Assembly: GCF_000420145.1 (NCBI RefSeq)
Contig: NZ_ATUJ01000012.1
Location: 1 to 64,000, forward strand
Origin: Paracoccus zeaxanthinifaciens ATCC 21588
Lineage (GTDB): Bacteria > Pseudomonadota > Alphaproteobacteria > Rhodobacterales > Rhodobacteraceae
Direction: 5' to 3'
DNA length: 64,000 nt
Shown one piece after another: positions 9,218 to 18,283 of the stretch. The stretch's first letter is position 1. The number at the start of each line of letters is the position of its first letter. Below the pieces are notes generated by a model that saw only the letters and a program-made list of their open reading frames with translations, had not been told where the DNA came from and ran no database searches. The position numbers and the translations under genes were made by a program.

Positions 9218-10399
9218 TCAGCCGCGACGGATCGCGATGGCGATCCCCTGCCCGCCGCCGATGCACATGGTGATCAGCGCGGTGGTGCCGCCCGTCCGCT
9301 CCAGTTCGGCCAGCGCCTTGACCGTCAGGATCGCGCCGGTTGCGCCGACCGGATGGCCAAGCGCGATCGCGCCGCCATTGGGGTTCACGCGCGCCGGATC
9401 CAGCCCCAGCCCCTTGTTCACCGCAAGCGCCTGCGCGGCAAAGGCCTCGTTCGATTCGATCACGTCGAAATCGCCGGGCTTCAGGCCGGTCTTCTCCATC
9501 AGGGCCTGGACCGCCGGGATCGGGCCGATGCCCATCACCCCGGGGCGGACGCCCGCCACGGCATAGCCCAGGATGCGCGCACGCGGCGTCAGGCCCGCAG
9601 CCTCGGCCGCGCTTGCACGCGCCAGGACTAGCGCCGCGGCGCCGTCGTTGATGCCGCTGGCATTGCCTGCCGTCACGCTGCCGCCCTTCTGGAACACGGG
9701 CTTGAGTCCGGCCAGCTTGTCCAGGCTGGTCTCCTTGGGATGTTCGTCCGTGTCGAAGGCCACGATGCCCTTGCGGGTCTTCACCTCGACCGGGACGATC
9801 TGGTCCGCGAAATGCCCCGCCGCGATGGCAGCCGCCGCGCGACGCTGCGATTCCATCGCGAATTCGTCCTGCTGCTCGCGGGTGATGTCATGTTCGGCGG
9901 CCACGTTTTCCGCCGTGACGCCCATATGGCCGGTGCCCATCGGACAGGTCAGCGCGCCGGTCATCATGTCCAGCATCACCTGGTCGCCCATCTTGGCCCC
10001 GAACCGCGCCGAGGGGATGGCATAGGGCGATCGGCTCATGCTCTCGGCGCCGCCGGCGATGGCGAAATCGGCATCCCCCAGCATCAGCGCCTGCGTGGCC
10101 GAGACGATGGCCTGCGCGCCCGATCCGCAAAGGCGGTTCACGTTCATCGCGGGCGTCGTGTGCGGAATGCCCGCGTTCAGCATCGCGACGCGGGACAGGT
10201 ACATGTCGCGGGGTTCGGTATTGATGACGTGGCCGAAGACCACCTGCCCGATCAGGTCGGGCGCGAAGCCCGCGCGTTCCAGCGCGGCACGGGTGACCGT
10301 GGTGGCCAGGTCGATGGGCGCCACGCCGGCAAGGCTGCCCCCGAAGGTGCCGATCGCCGTGCGCGCCCCGGACAGAATGACGATATCGTCTGCGGACAT
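9218..10399 (-). CDS. Acetyl-CoA C-acetyltransferase (thiolase)
   Basis: A 393-residue thiolase of the biosynthetic/degradative type II family. The nucleophilic Cys91 is in NRLCGSGAQ, the GHPVGATGA motif with the catalytic His is near 349, and the second Cys is in TMCIGGGQG near 379. The length is normal. A TATGGGAGGGAAC ribosome site defines the start at 10399; the longer frame to 10693 runs antisense through the ModE-like gene. It condenses two acetyl-CoA or thiolyses 3-ketoacyl-CoA. There is no phaB or 3-hydroxyacyl-CoA dehydrogenase next to it, so polyester synthesis and beta-oxidation cannot be told apart. Confidence 0.93.
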   Translation of the reverse strand: MSADDIVILSGARTAIGTFGGSLAGVAPIDLATTVTRAALERAGFAPDLIGQVVFGHVINTEPRDMYLSRVAMLNAGIPHTTPAMNVNRLCGSGAQAIVSATQALMLGDADFAIAGGAESMSRSPYAIPSARFGAKMGDQVMLDMMTGALTCPMGTGHMGVTAENVAAEHDITREQQDEFAMESQRRAAAAIAAGHFADQIVPVEVKTRKGIVAFDTDEHPKETSLDKLAGLKPVFQKGGSVTAGNASGINDGAAALVLARASAAEAAGLTPRARILGYAVAGVRPGVMGIGPIPAVQALMEKTGLKPGDFDVIESNEAFAAQALAVNKGLGLDPARVNPNGGAIALGHPVGATGAILTVKALAELERTGGTTALITMCIGGGQGIAIAIRRG

Positions 10400-10485
10400 G
10401 GTTCCCTCCCATAAGATGTCCGGGGCAGGATAGGCGCGGGCCCCGCCTTCGCAAGACGCGCGGCACCGTTCCGTCACGGCAGTGT

Positions 10486-10514
10486 TTGCAGCCGCAGCAC
10501 CGGCGCGGTATGCT
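10486..10514 (+). promoter_or_regulatory. Promoter of the ModE-like regulator gene
   Basis: TTGCAG (10486-10491) and TATGCT (10509-10514) are spaced by exactly 17 bases, about 30 bases before the ATG at 10545. This is a plausible sigma-70 promoter for the rightward regulator gene. Confidence 0.5.
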
Positions 10515-10544
10515 TCCGGGGAATAACGCAGGAACGGACAGCAC

Positions 10545-10919
10545 ATGCCCACGAACGCGAATGGCCCGCGGCTGCGGATCAAGCTTCGCCTCGAATACGA
10601 TTCCCCGCTGATCCTCGGGCCGGGCAAGGCCGAGCTGCTGTCGCGCATCGACAGGCTCGGCTCGATCTCGGCGGCAGCGCGCGAGATGGGCATGAGCTAC
10701 AAGCGCGCCTGGACCCTGGTCGAGGAGATGAACGTGGCCTTCGCCCGGCCCGTCATCGACCGCGCCCGTGGCGGGGCGGGTGGGGGCGGCGCGACCGTGA
10801 CCCCGACCGGCAAGGATGTGCTGACGCATTACCGCGCGCTGGAGACGCTGCTGCGCGAGGCGGGGGCCGATCATCTGCAGGCGCTGAACGCCCTTCTGCA
10901 CCCCGAACCCGAAGGCTGA
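10545..10919 (+). CDS. ModE-type winged-helix regulator without the molybdate-binding domain
   Basis: A 124-residue DNA-binding protein. The core LLSRIDRLGSISAAAREMGMSYKRAW, with the following LVEEMN, is the ModE N-terminal helix-turn-helix. The glycine-rich wing GGAGGGGATVTPTG follows, then a dimerisation helix. The protein stops after this domain, so the Mop/TOBE domains that bind molybdate in ModE are absent. It is therefore a stand-alone HTH protein whose ligand, if any, is unknown. No molybdate transport genes adjoin it. MsrP and the DUF2478 fusion are the only molybdenum-linked genes in the window. Confidence 0.85.
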   Translation: MPTNANGPRLRIKLRLEYDSPLILGPGKAELLSRIDRLGSISAAAREMGMSYKRAWTLVEEMNVAFARPVIDRARGGAGGGGATVTPTGKDVLTHYRALETLLREAGADHLQALNALLHPEPEG

Positions 10920-11015
10920 CGCGGATATCCGCCACATGCTAAGGGCTTTGTGATTTCACCCAGCCGTGATTTCCCGTAATATCGCTGCCAACGAAAAGAA
11001 GAGCACGAGGGCAGT

Positions 11016-11591
11016 ATGAACAGGCTTCTCAAGCTGGGAATCGTCTTGCTGGTCGCATCCTGCGGCGGCGGCAACTACAGCGCGCCGCGCAATCTGGAAA
11101 ACGCCTGCGCGATCGCTTCGGAACGGCCGCAATACATGCGCGCGATGAAGCGGACCGAACGCAAATGGGGCGTGCCGGTCCATGTCCAGATGGCGACCAT
11201 GTACCAGGAATCGAAGTTCATCGGCGATGCGCGGACCCCGCACAAGTTCGCCCTGGGCGTCATCCCGATCGGGCGCCAGTCCAGCGCCTTCGGCTACAGC
11301 CAGGCGCTCGACGGCACGTGGGAGGAATACCAGCGCGAGACCGGCAACCGCCGCGCGCGCCGCGACAACATCCGCGATGCCACGGACTTCATCGGCTGGT
11401 ACATGAACGGCAGCCAGCGGCAGCTGGGCCTGTCGAAATACGACGCGACCTCGCAATACCTTGCCTATCACGAAGGGCGCGGCGGTTTCGCACGCGGCAG
11501 TCATCGCAGCAAGGGCTGGCTGATGAGCGTCGCCGCCCGCGTCGGCCAACGATCGGAAATGTATCGCCAGCAGCTGCGCTCCTGTCGCTGA
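11016..11591 (+). CDS. Transglycosylase SLT-domain lipoprotein
   Basis: A 191-residue lipoprotein with a lysozyme-like fold. The N terminus MNRLLKLGIVLLVASC is a lipoprotein signal with the acylated Cys at 16. HVQMATMYQESKF near residues 56-68 carries the catalytic Glu of soluble lytic transglycosylases, and FGYSQALDGTWEEY resembles the second conserved SLT motif (normally GxxQ). It is expected to cleave or bind peptidoglycan at the outer membrane. A GAGGGCAGT ribosome site lies close upstream. Confidence 0.87.
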   Translation: MNRLLKLGIVLLVASCGGGNYSAPRNLENACAIASERPQYMRAMKRTERKWGVPVHVQMATMYQESKFIGDARTPHKFALGVIPIGRQSSAFGYSQALDGTWEEYQRETGNRRARRDNIRDATDFIGWYMNGSQRQLGLSKYDATSQYLAYHEGRGGFARGSHRSKGWLMSVAARVGQRSEMYRQQLRSCR

Positions 11592-11652
11592 CCTTGACGT
11601 CGCCCGCCCGATCGGGCCCACTTCCCTTCCGGCACTACGATGGGGGGGAACC

Positions 11653-12240
11653 ATGTACCAGGTGATCGGCACGGCGAAATCGCGTGCCTTCCGCGTTCTG
11701 TGGATGATGGAGGAGCTGGGCGCGGATTACGACCACGTCCCCGCCGTTCCCCGCAGCGAGGGGGTGACCCAGGTGAACCCCGCGGGCAAGGTTCCGGTGC
11801 TGGTCGATGACGGCACGCCCATCACCGATTCGACCGCGATCCTCGCCTATCTTGCCGACCGGCACGGGCAGCTGACGCACAAGGCGGGCACGCTGGATCG
11901 CGCCCGCCAGGACAGCCTGACCCAGTTCCTGCTGGACGAATTCGACGCGGCATTGTGGCTTGCCGCGCGCCACAGCTTCGTGCTGCCCGAGGAAATGCGT
12001 CTCAGCGCGATCAAGAACACCCTGCGGTGGGAATTCGAATCCAGCCAGAAGACGATGGTCCACCGGATGGGCGACGGCCCCTTCGTGATGGGGTCCGAGA
12101 TGACGGTCCCCGACATCATCCTGACCCATTGCCTCGACTGGGCGCTGAGCGCGCGCTTTCCCATAACCGAGCCACGGCTGTCGGATTACCTCGAACGGAT
12201 GCGCGAGCGTCCGGCCTATGTCAGGGCACGGTCGCTCTGA
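11653..12240 (+). CDS. Glutathione S-transferase family protein
   Basis: A 195-residue two-domain protein. The thioredoxin-like N half has KSRAFRVLWMMEELG, NPAGKVPVLVDDG (cis-proline loop) and TDSTAILAYLADR, the glutathione-binding signature. The helical C-terminal half follows. The substrate cannot be told. Its last 25 bases overlap the 3' end of the convergent flavoprotein gene, an arrangement repeated elsewhere in this window. Confidence 0.9.
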   Translation: MYQVIGTAKSRAFRVLWMMEELGADYDHVPAVPRSEGVTQVNPAGKVPVLVDDGTPITDSTAILAYLADRHGQLTHKAGTLDRARQDSLTQFLLDEFDAALWLAARHSFVLPEEMRLSAIKNTLRWEFESSQKTMVHRMGDGPFVMGSEMTVPDIILTHCLDWALSARFPITEPRLSDYLERMRERPAYVRARSL

Positions 12241-13406
12241 TCGAGAAGGCGGGCGGCGGCGATGCCCGCACGCCTGCCGGTCGCAAGGCAGCCGGTCAGG
12301 AGATAGCCGCCGGTCGGCGCCTCCCAGTCCAGCATCTCTCCGGCGGCGAAGGTGCGGGGCAGCGCGCGCAGTTCCAGATCGCCCGTCAACGCGCCGCCGG
12401 TGATCCCGCCTGCGGCGGAGATGGCCCCGTCCAGCCCCATCGGCCCGTCATGGCGCAGGGGCAGCGCCTTGATCAGCCCGGCCAGCGCGCCGGGATCCTT
12501 GGGCAGGGGCTGGCCCCATTCCAGCAGCAGGGCGACCTTGACCGGATCATTGATCGTGCGCCGCAGCCAGTTCCCGACCGACAGCTTGCCGCGCGGCTTG
12601 GCCAGCCGCCGCGCCAGCGCCTCGCGATCCAGGTCGGGGGCCAGGTCGACATGCGCATTTGCGCCGTCGCGCATGGGGGCCGACACCTCGTAGATGCCGC
12701 CGCCCTCGACCCCCTGAGCCCCGATCACCCATTCGCCGCGCCCGATCAGGCCGCCCGCATGGATCGCCACGCCCTTGACCGCCGCGCCCAGATGCCTGCG
12801 CATCGGGTCCGACCAGCCCACGCGGAACCCCATATTGGCGGGACGAAAGCCCGCGACATCGACGCCCGCATCCCGCAGCATCGGCACCCATGCGGCATCC
12901 GATCCAAGGCGCGGCCAGCTTGCGCCGCCAAGCGCCAGCACGGTGACGCGCGGCGCGATCCATTGCGGCCCGTCCAGCGTGTCGAAGCCGAATTCGCCGT
13001 CGCGAATCGCGGTCCAGCGCCAGCGGCGACGCAGATCGACGCCCGCCAGCCGTTCCAGCCACGCCCGCAGCAGCGGCGAGGCCTTCATGCCGACCGGAAA
13101 GACGCGCCCCGTGCTGCCGGTGAACAGCTCGACCCCCAGCCCCTCGGCCCATTCGATCACGTCCAGCGGACCGAAATCGCCGGTTCGCAGATCGACGCTG
13201 CCCGCGAAATGCCGCGCGAAATCGGCCTCTGGCTCGGCCTTGGTCAGGTTCAGCCCCGATTTTCCCGCCATCAGGAACTTTCGCGCGGGCGAGGGCATGG
13301 CGTCGGCCAGCACGATCCGGCGACCGGGCGCGGCCAGCATCTCGGCGGCCATCAGCCCTGCGGGGCCCGCGCCCACGATCAGCGCATCGACGGGTTCCGC
13401 CGTCAC
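12216..13406 (-). CDS. HI0933/BaiN-like flavoprotein (TIGR03862 type)
   Basis: A 396-residue FAD-dependent protein of the HI0933/YhiN group. The dinucleotide motif DALIVGAGPAGLMAAEML lies at residues 6-23 and ARKFLMAGKSGLNLTKAE, the family signature, near 45-60. C-terminal ERALPRTFAAGE and GGYLLTGCLATGR close the FAD site. The biological role is unknown. The start is a GTG at 13406 that overlaps the holA stop as GTGA. The upstream extension in this frame lies inside holA and was rejected. It is last in the leuS operon. Confidence 0.88.
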   Translation of the reverse strand: MTAEPVDALIVGAGPAGLMAAEMLAAPGRRIVLADAMPSPARKFLMAGKSGLNLTKAEPEADFARHFAGSVDLRTGDFGPLDVIEWAEGLGVELFTGSTGRVFPVGMKASPLLRAWLERLAGVDLRRRWRWTAIRDGEFGFDTLDGPQWIAPRVTVLALGGASWPRLGSDAAWVPMLRDAGVDVAGFRPANMGFRVGWSDPMRRHLGAAVKGVAIHAGGLIGRGEWVIGAQGVEGGGIYEVSAPMRDGANAHVDLAPDLDREALARRLAKPRGKLSVGNWLRRTINDPVKVALLLEWGQPLPKDPGALAGLIKALPLRHDGPMGLDGAISAAGGITGGALTGDLELRALPRTFAAGEMLDWEAPTGGYLLTGCLATGRRAGIAAARLLDQSDRALT

Positions 13407-14431
13407 CGCCGCCCCCGCGGGCGCATCGCCAGGCGCAGCAGCGCGCGTTCGACCAGCGGCATCTGTGGCGCGCGGCTGGCGGATCGCAGGGTCATGTCGG
13501 TCTGAAGCAGCGCCGAGACGGCCTCTTCCAGCGGGCCAGCACCCCATGATTGCGCCTGCCGCGCCATGCGGTCGCGCCGCGGACCGAAGACCGGCGGCTT
13601 GGCGCGGGCCAGGGCGTTACCCGCCCCCTGCGGGTCGGAGGCGGCCAGATGCAGGGTGCGGAAATGGCGCAGCGCCGCGATGCAGATGGTGACGGGGTTG
13701 ATCCCCTGCCCCTCGATCCGGCGCATCAGGCGGCTGAAATCGACCTCTCGGCGTTCGGCGACGGTGTGGATCAGCTCGTCCAGGTCGGCCTCGATGGTCG
13801 CGGGGGCCATCAGGGCGATTTCCTCGGCGCTCAGCGGCGAGGGATCGCCATGCTTGTACAGCCCGATCTTCTCGATCGTCTGGCGCAGGTCGCCCGGATC
13901 CAGCGCGCGGGCCAGGACGGCCATCTCGCGCATGGCGGCCTGCGGGATCTCGGGCAGGCCGACATCGGCCAGCCAGCGGCGAATCTCGTCCTCGCCGGGG
14001 GGATCGTCATAGATGGGGGCGCAGACGGCCTGGCCATGCGTCTCGAACAGCTTGCGCAGGGCCGACGACTTCTTGAGGTTCCCCGCCGTCACCACCACGA
14101 TCGCATCGCCCGCCCGCCATTCCGACAGGGCCTCGGCCACGGCATCGGCGGCGCTGTCGGGGGCGTCGTCGACCAGGACGACGCGCGGACCGGGAAAGAA
14201 GCCCACCTCGCGGACGGCATCGACCAGCTGCGCGCGGTCCTTGTTCAGGCCCGCGCCCGCCATGCGGGTCAGGCGCATCTCCTCGTCGGCCTTCTCGCCC
14301 ACCAGCGCCTTCACGGCCTCGGCCCGCTTAAGGGCCACGCGCATCGCGTCCTGCCCGTGGATCAGCAGCCCCGGCCGCGACGGATCGGGCCGAGAGAGAT
14401 AGCGCGCGATCTCTCCTCCCTTCAGCAGCAT
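13403..14431 (-). CDS. holA: DNA polymerase III subunit delta
   Basis: A 342-residue clamp-loader subunit. Its three-domain layout matches HolA: an N-terminal AAA+-like domain without Walker motifs (LLIHGQDAMRV near 20-31), a middle helical lid, and a C-terminal collar domain. It binds the beta clamp and opens it for loading. The ATG at 14431 lies one base beyond the lptE stop. The leuS-lptE-holA order is common in alphaproteobacteria and supports the call, since HolA sequences diverge widely. Confidence 0.92.
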   Translation of the reverse strand: MLLKGGEIARYLSRPDPSRPGLLIHGQDAMRVALKRAEAVKALVGEKADEEMRLTRMAGAGLNKDRAQLVDAVREVGFFPGPRVVLVDDAPDSAADAVAEALSEWRAGDAIVVVTAGNLKKSSALRKLFETHGQAVCAPIYDDPPGEDEIRRWLADVGLPEIPQAAMREMAVLARALDPGDLRQTIEKIGLYKHGDPSPLSAEEIALMAPATIEADLDELIHTVAERREVDFSRLMRRIEGQGINPVTICIAALRHFRTLHLAASDPQGAGNALARAKPPVFGPRRDRMARQAQSWGAGPLEEAVSALLQTDMTLRSASRAPQMPLVERALLRLAMRPRGRR

Positions 14432-14432
14432 G

Positions 14433-14924
14433 TCAGCCCGGCAGCCGCATCGAGGCCGCCAGAAGCCGCGTCACGACCTGGTCGGCCAGCATGATCGCCA
14501 GCCGCTGCCGCGCATCGCCTTCCGCCGACAGGGTCGAGACGGTGGTGCCCGTGGTCGAATACGAGGTGAAGTTGCTGACGCGCCCGCGCGTGATCTCGGT
14601 GCCGTCCGGTCCGGTCAGCACGAAATCGGCGGTCCCGTTCAGCGAATAGCGGGTCGTCACCTCGTCGGGGGTGATGGCCTGGCTGACCACGCCCACGCTG
14701 ATGCGGTAATCCAGATCGTATTCGGGGCTGTCCTCGGGGCCCAACCGTTCGGCAAGGCGGCTGTTGAAGACGAAGTCGATGGGGGTCTCGGGGTCGCGCG
14801 GGCGCAGCTTGCCGAACAGCTTGCGGCCCCCGCCCTCGGGTCCGTAGACGGGTTTCAGCCCGCAGCCTGCCAGGGCCAGAAGCCCCAGCAGTGCCACGCG
14901 CCGGCTGGGGTCACGCGACCACAT
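14433..14924 (-). CDS. lptE: LPS-assembly lipoprotein LptE
   Basis: A 163-residue outer-membrane lipoprotein. [17 protein letters not shown] is a lipobox with Cys21, followed by the GxxPxYG pattern usual in LptE. It plugs the LptD barrel that inserts lipopolysaccharide. The C terminus, with a long helix [17 protein letters not shown], fits the family. The start overlaps the end of leuS by 14 bases, so translation is coupled. Confidence 0.9.
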   Translation of the reverse strand: MWSRDPSRRVALLGLLALAGCGLKPVYGPEGGGRKLFGKLRPRDPETPIDFVFNSRLAERLGPEDSPEYDLDYRISVGVVSQAITPDEVTTRYSLNGTADFVLTGPDGTEITRGRVSNFTSYSTTGTTVSTLSAEGDARQRLAIMLADQVVTRLLAASMRLPG

Positions 14925-17451
14925 TGACGATCCGTCCCGGCACGACGATCAGCTTCTTGGGCGCCGCCCCTTCCAGGAAGCGCTGCACCGTCTCGTCGGC
15001 CATGACCAGCGCCTCGATCTGGTCCTTGGCCATGTCCTTGGAGACGGTGATCTCGGCCCGGCGCTTGCCGTTGATCTGGATGGGCAGCGTCACGCTGTCA
15101 TCCTGCAGCAGCGCGGGATCCGCCTTGGGCCAGGGCGCATCGACGACCAGCCCCTGCCCGCCGGCCAGCGACCAGACATCCTCGGCCAGGTGCGGGACCA
15201 TCGGGGCCAGCAGCTGCGCGGTGATGCGCAGCACCTCGGCGCGCTGAGCGCCGCCGGCCTTCGACTTGCCGATGGCATTGGCCAGCTCGTACAGCTTGGC
15301 GACCGCCTTGTTGAAGGCAAAGCCCTCGATCGCCTTGGTCACATCCGCGATGGCGCGGTGGGCGGCGCGGGACAGGTCCAGATCCTCGGGGCCGTCGGCG
15401 GGCGCATCCTCGGCCAGGCGGTGGACGCGGCCCAGGAACTTGGCCGCAGCCTCGGCGCCCGCCGCGGTCCATTCGACGTCACGCTCAGGGGGGCTGTCGG
15501 ACAGCATGAACCAGCGCGCGGTATCGGCACCGAAGCCCTGCACGATGTTCACCGGATCGACGACGTTCTTCTTCGATTTCGACATCTTGGCCGAGGGGAT
15601 GATCTCGACCTCGGTGCCGTCGGCCAGTTTCCCGTCGGTCACGTCCTCGGGCAGGTGATAGACCGGACGCCCCTTGGCATCGCGGGTCATGTAGATCTCG
15701 TGCGTGACCATGCCTTGCGTGAACAGCGCGTCGAAGGGTTCCTTTGCGGCCTCGGGCAGGTGGCCGGTCTTGACCATCGCGCGGGCGAAGAAGCGCGAAT
15801 ACAGCAGGTGCAGGATCGCGTGTTCGATGCCGCCGATATACTGGTCCACGTTCATCCAGTAATCCGCATCGGCGCGGTTCGTCGGCGTGTCGGCACCGGG
15901 GCTGGTGAAGCGGGCATAGTACCAGGACGAATCGACGAAGGTGTCCATCGTGTCGGTCTCGCGGCGCGCGGCGCCACCGCATTTCGGACAGGTCGCCTGA
16001 CGCCAGGTCGGGTGACGGTCCAGCGGGTTGCCCGGCACGTCGAAGGTCACGTCCTGCGGCAGAAGGACCGGCAGGTTCTCCTTGGCCTCGGGGACGGTGC
16101 CGCAGCTGTCGCAATGCACCACCGGGATCGGGCAACCCCAGTAGCGCTGGCGCGAGATGCCCCAGTCGCGCAGGCGGAACTTGGTCACGCCCTCGCCATA
16201 GCCCTGCGCCTCGGCATGGGCGATGGCGGCGTCCACCGCGGCCTCGCCGGTCTGGTCGGCATCGCCCGCGAAACCGCGGACATAGGTGACGGTCTCGGAT
16301 TTCAGCGGCACGAAGGGCGCGGCGGCGACCAGCTCGTCCGCCTGTTCCAGCGTCATCCCCGGCTGACCGAAGGTCGCGCGGATCGGCAGCCCGTATTTCG
16401 TGGCGAATTCGTGGTCGCGTTCGTCATGCGCCGGGCTGCCGAAGATCGCGCCGGTGCCGTAATCCATCAGCACGAAATTCGCGACCCAGATCGGCAGCTG
16501 CCAGTTCGGGTCCAGCGGATGGGTGACGGTCAGGCCGGTGTCGAAGCCCAGCTTGGGCGCGGTCTCGATCGCCTCTTCGGTGGTGCCGATGCGCTTGCAT
16601 TCCTCGATGAAGGCGGCGACCTCGGGGCGGGTTTCGGCCAGCTTCTTCACCAGAGAATGATCCGGCGACAGCGCGGCAAAGCTTGCGCCCATCAGCGTGT
16701 CGGGGCGCGTGGTATAGACCTCGATCGCGTCGAAGCCCTCGGGCGCATCGACGGTGGCAAAGCGGAACTGCAGCCCGCGCGACTTGCCGATCCAGTTGGC
16801 CTGCATCAGGCGCACCTTTTCCGGCCAGCCCGACAGCCCGTCCAGCGCCGACAGCAGCTCGTCGCTGTAGTCGCTGATCTTGAAGAACCACTGGGTCAGC
16901 TCCTTGCGCTCGACCGTGGCACCAGACCGCCAGCCCTTGCCGTCGATGACCTGTTCATTGGCCAGAACGGTCATGTCGACCGGGTCCCAGTTCACCTGCG
17001 CCGATTTGCGCGTGATCAGGCCCGCATCCAGCATGTCCAGGAACATCGCCTGCTGCTGGTGGACGTAATCGTCGTCGCAGGTCGCGAATTCGCGGCTCCA
17101 GTCGATGGACAGGCCAAGCGGCTTCAGCTGGTCACGCATCGTGGCGATATTGGCATAGGTCCAGTCGCGGGGATGGCCGCCCTGTTCCATCGCGGCATTC
17201 TCGGCGGGCATGCCGAAGGCGTCCCAGCCCATCGGGTGCAGCACGCTGAACCCCTGCGCGCGCTTGAACCGCGCCACCACGTCGCCCATCGTGTAATTGC
17301 GCACATGGCCCATGTGGATGCGCCCCGAGGGATAGGGGAACATCTCCAGCACGTAGTATTTGGGGCGCTCGTCGCGGATGGCGGCAAAGCTGCCGGCATC
17401 GGCCCAGGCCTTCTGCCACCGGGCTTCGCTGCTGGACGGATCATAGGGCAT
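14911..17451 (-). CDS. leuS: Leucyl-tRNA synthetase
   Basis: An 846-residue class I synthetase that charges leucine to its tRNA. The HIGH-type motif [14 protein letters not shown] is near residues 40-52, and the KMSKS loop ([12 protein letters not shown]) near 620. Between them are the editing CP1 domain and a zinc ribbon with CDSCGT and CPKCGG. The anticodon-binding and C-terminal domains are present. It heads the operon leuS-lptE-holA-flavoprotein. Confidence 0.98.
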   Translation of the reverse strand: MPYDPSSSEARWQKAWADAGSFAAIRDERPKYYVLEMFPYPSGRIHMGHVRNYTMGDVVARFKRAQGFSVLHPMGWDAFGMPAENAAMEQGGHPRDWTYANIATMRDQLKPLGLSIDWSREFATCDDDYVHQQQAMFLDMLDAGLITRKSAQVNWDPVDMTVLANEQVIDGKGWRSGATVERKELTQWFFKISDYSDELLSALDGLSGWPEKVRLMQANWIGKSRGLQFRFATVDAPEGFDAIEVYTTRPDTLMGASFAALSPDHSLVKKLAETRPEVAAFIEECKRIGTTEEAIETAPKLGFDTGLTVTHPLDPNWQLPIWVANFVLMDYGTGAIFGSPAHDERDHEFATKYGLPIRATFGQPGMTLEQADELVAAAPFVPLKSETVTYVRGFAGDADQTGEAAVDAAIAHAEAQGYGEGVTKFRLRDWGISRQRYWGCPIPVVHCDSCGTVPEAKENLPVLLPQDVTFDVPGNPLDRHPTWRQATCPKCGGAARRETDTMDTFVDSSWYYARFTSPGADTPTNRADADYWMNVDQYIGGIEHAILHLLYSRFFARAMVKTGHLPEAAKEPFDALFTQGMVTHEIYMTRDAKGRPVYHLPEDVTDGKLADGTEVEIIPSAKMSKSKKNVVDPVNIVQGFGADTARWFMLSDSPPERDVEWTAAGAEAAAKFLGRVHRLAEDAPADGPEDLDLSRAAHRAIADVTKAIEGFAFNKAVAKLYELANAIGKSKAGGAQRAEVLRITAQLLAPMVPHLAEDVWSLAGGQGLVVDAPWPKADPALLQDDSVTLPIQINGKRRAEITVSKDMAKDQIEALVMADETVQRFLEGAAPKKLIVVPGRIVNVVA

Positions 17452-17485
17452 ATCGGACCTCGGGCATCATCTCTTGCCTGCAGGG

Positions 17486-17513
17486 TTTATACGCGCCCGA
17501 TCAGCGGGTCCAG
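17486..17513 (-). promoter_or_regulatory. Possible promoter of the leuS operon
   Basis: On the minus strand CTGGAC (17513-17508) and TATAAA (17491-17486) are separated by 16 bases in the 74-base gap between the DUF3576 gene and leuS. The -10 is good and the -35 fair. Confidence 0.4.
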
Positions 17514-17525
17514 CCCGCCGCGGCC

Positions 17526-18011
17526 TTACAGGCGTCCGTCGCGCTGGCGCAGCTGGCGCGCGCGGGTCAGGATCGCATCCTCGACCGCGCGGACGGTGCC
17601 GGGGGCCACGGCGGCCCCGCCCGGCCCCTGCAGCGACAGGCGCAGGCTGCGCGCGTCCATCGCGGGGTCCGTCACCTGGATCGTCGCGCGATAGGGCCGC
17701 CCCCCGCCCGGAGGCGTGCCGTAACCGGTCTGGATCACGCCCGTGAACGGATCGATCGTCTGCACCGGCAGGAAGTCCAGCACGTCCAGGCTGGCATTCC
17801 ACAGGTACTTGTTCACGCCGACCGTGCGGTTGGGGTTCTCGGACCGGGCCAGCACGTCCTGGATGCGGGTCGAGCGCTGCGAATCCCGCATGTCGGGATC
17901 GGTCAGGATCGACGCGGTCTGGTTCTGTCGCCCGGCGTCGTTGCCGCAGGCAGCCAGTCCCGCGCAAAGCGTCGTGACGATCATCAGGCGCGCGGCGCGT
18001 GCGTAGGTCAT
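17526..18011 (-). CDS. DUF3576 lipoprotein
   Basis: A 161-residue lipoprotein. LMIVTTLCAGLAACGND is a lipobox with Cys22. The mature region contains VGVNKYLWNASLDVLDFLPVQ and the GVIQTGYGTP motif, the core of DUF3576, a family largely confined to alphaproteobacteria and of unknown function. A GGGGGACC ribosome site precedes the chosen ATG. The same-strand leuS operon follows but seems to have its own promoter. Confidence 0.85.
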   Translation of the reverse strand: MTYARAARLMIVTTLCAGLAACGNDAGRQNQTASILTDPDMRDSQRSTRIQDVLARSENPNRTVGVNKYLWNASLDVLDFLPVQTIDPFTGVIQTGYGTPPGGGRPYRATIQVTDPAMDARSLRLSLQGPGGAAVAPGTVRAVEDAILTRARQLRQRDGRL

Positions 18012-18283
18012 GCGGTCCCCCGGTCTGTAATTCGCGCCCAGCATTAGCGCGGATCGCCAGGGCGAAACAAGCGCCTTGACCCGCGCGCGACTCGTGCAGG
18101 GCGGCATTCGCGATGTCACATCGCGGTCACGGAAAGGTGTGGCGGTTGTGCATCACAGGATTCCGGATCGGCCCGAGGGCCTGCCCGATTCCGTTGCATC
18201 ACAAGTTCGAAAGCGCGAAACCTTGCACATCCCCAGGGCGGAACCCCGATCTGGGCATCAGAGAGACAAGAGGGAACATCACC
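18012..18283 (+). promoter_or_regulatory. Porin upstream region with repeated TGCATCACA
   Basis: This 272-base divergent gap holds no gene. TGCATCACA occurs at 18149-18157, inside the dyad TGTG-CAT-CACA, and again at 18195-18203, 46 bases later. Porin genes are usually controlled by OmpR-type regulators that bind repeated sites, so these are candidate operators. I could not assign a convincing -35/-10 pair. Confidence 0.3.

Noticed and set aside
15190-17694. 834-codon open frame antisense to leuS
   Set aside because: High G+C keeps antisense frames open; the translation has shadow composition (many His, Gln, Arg, Gly) and leuS on the other strand is complete with all motifs.
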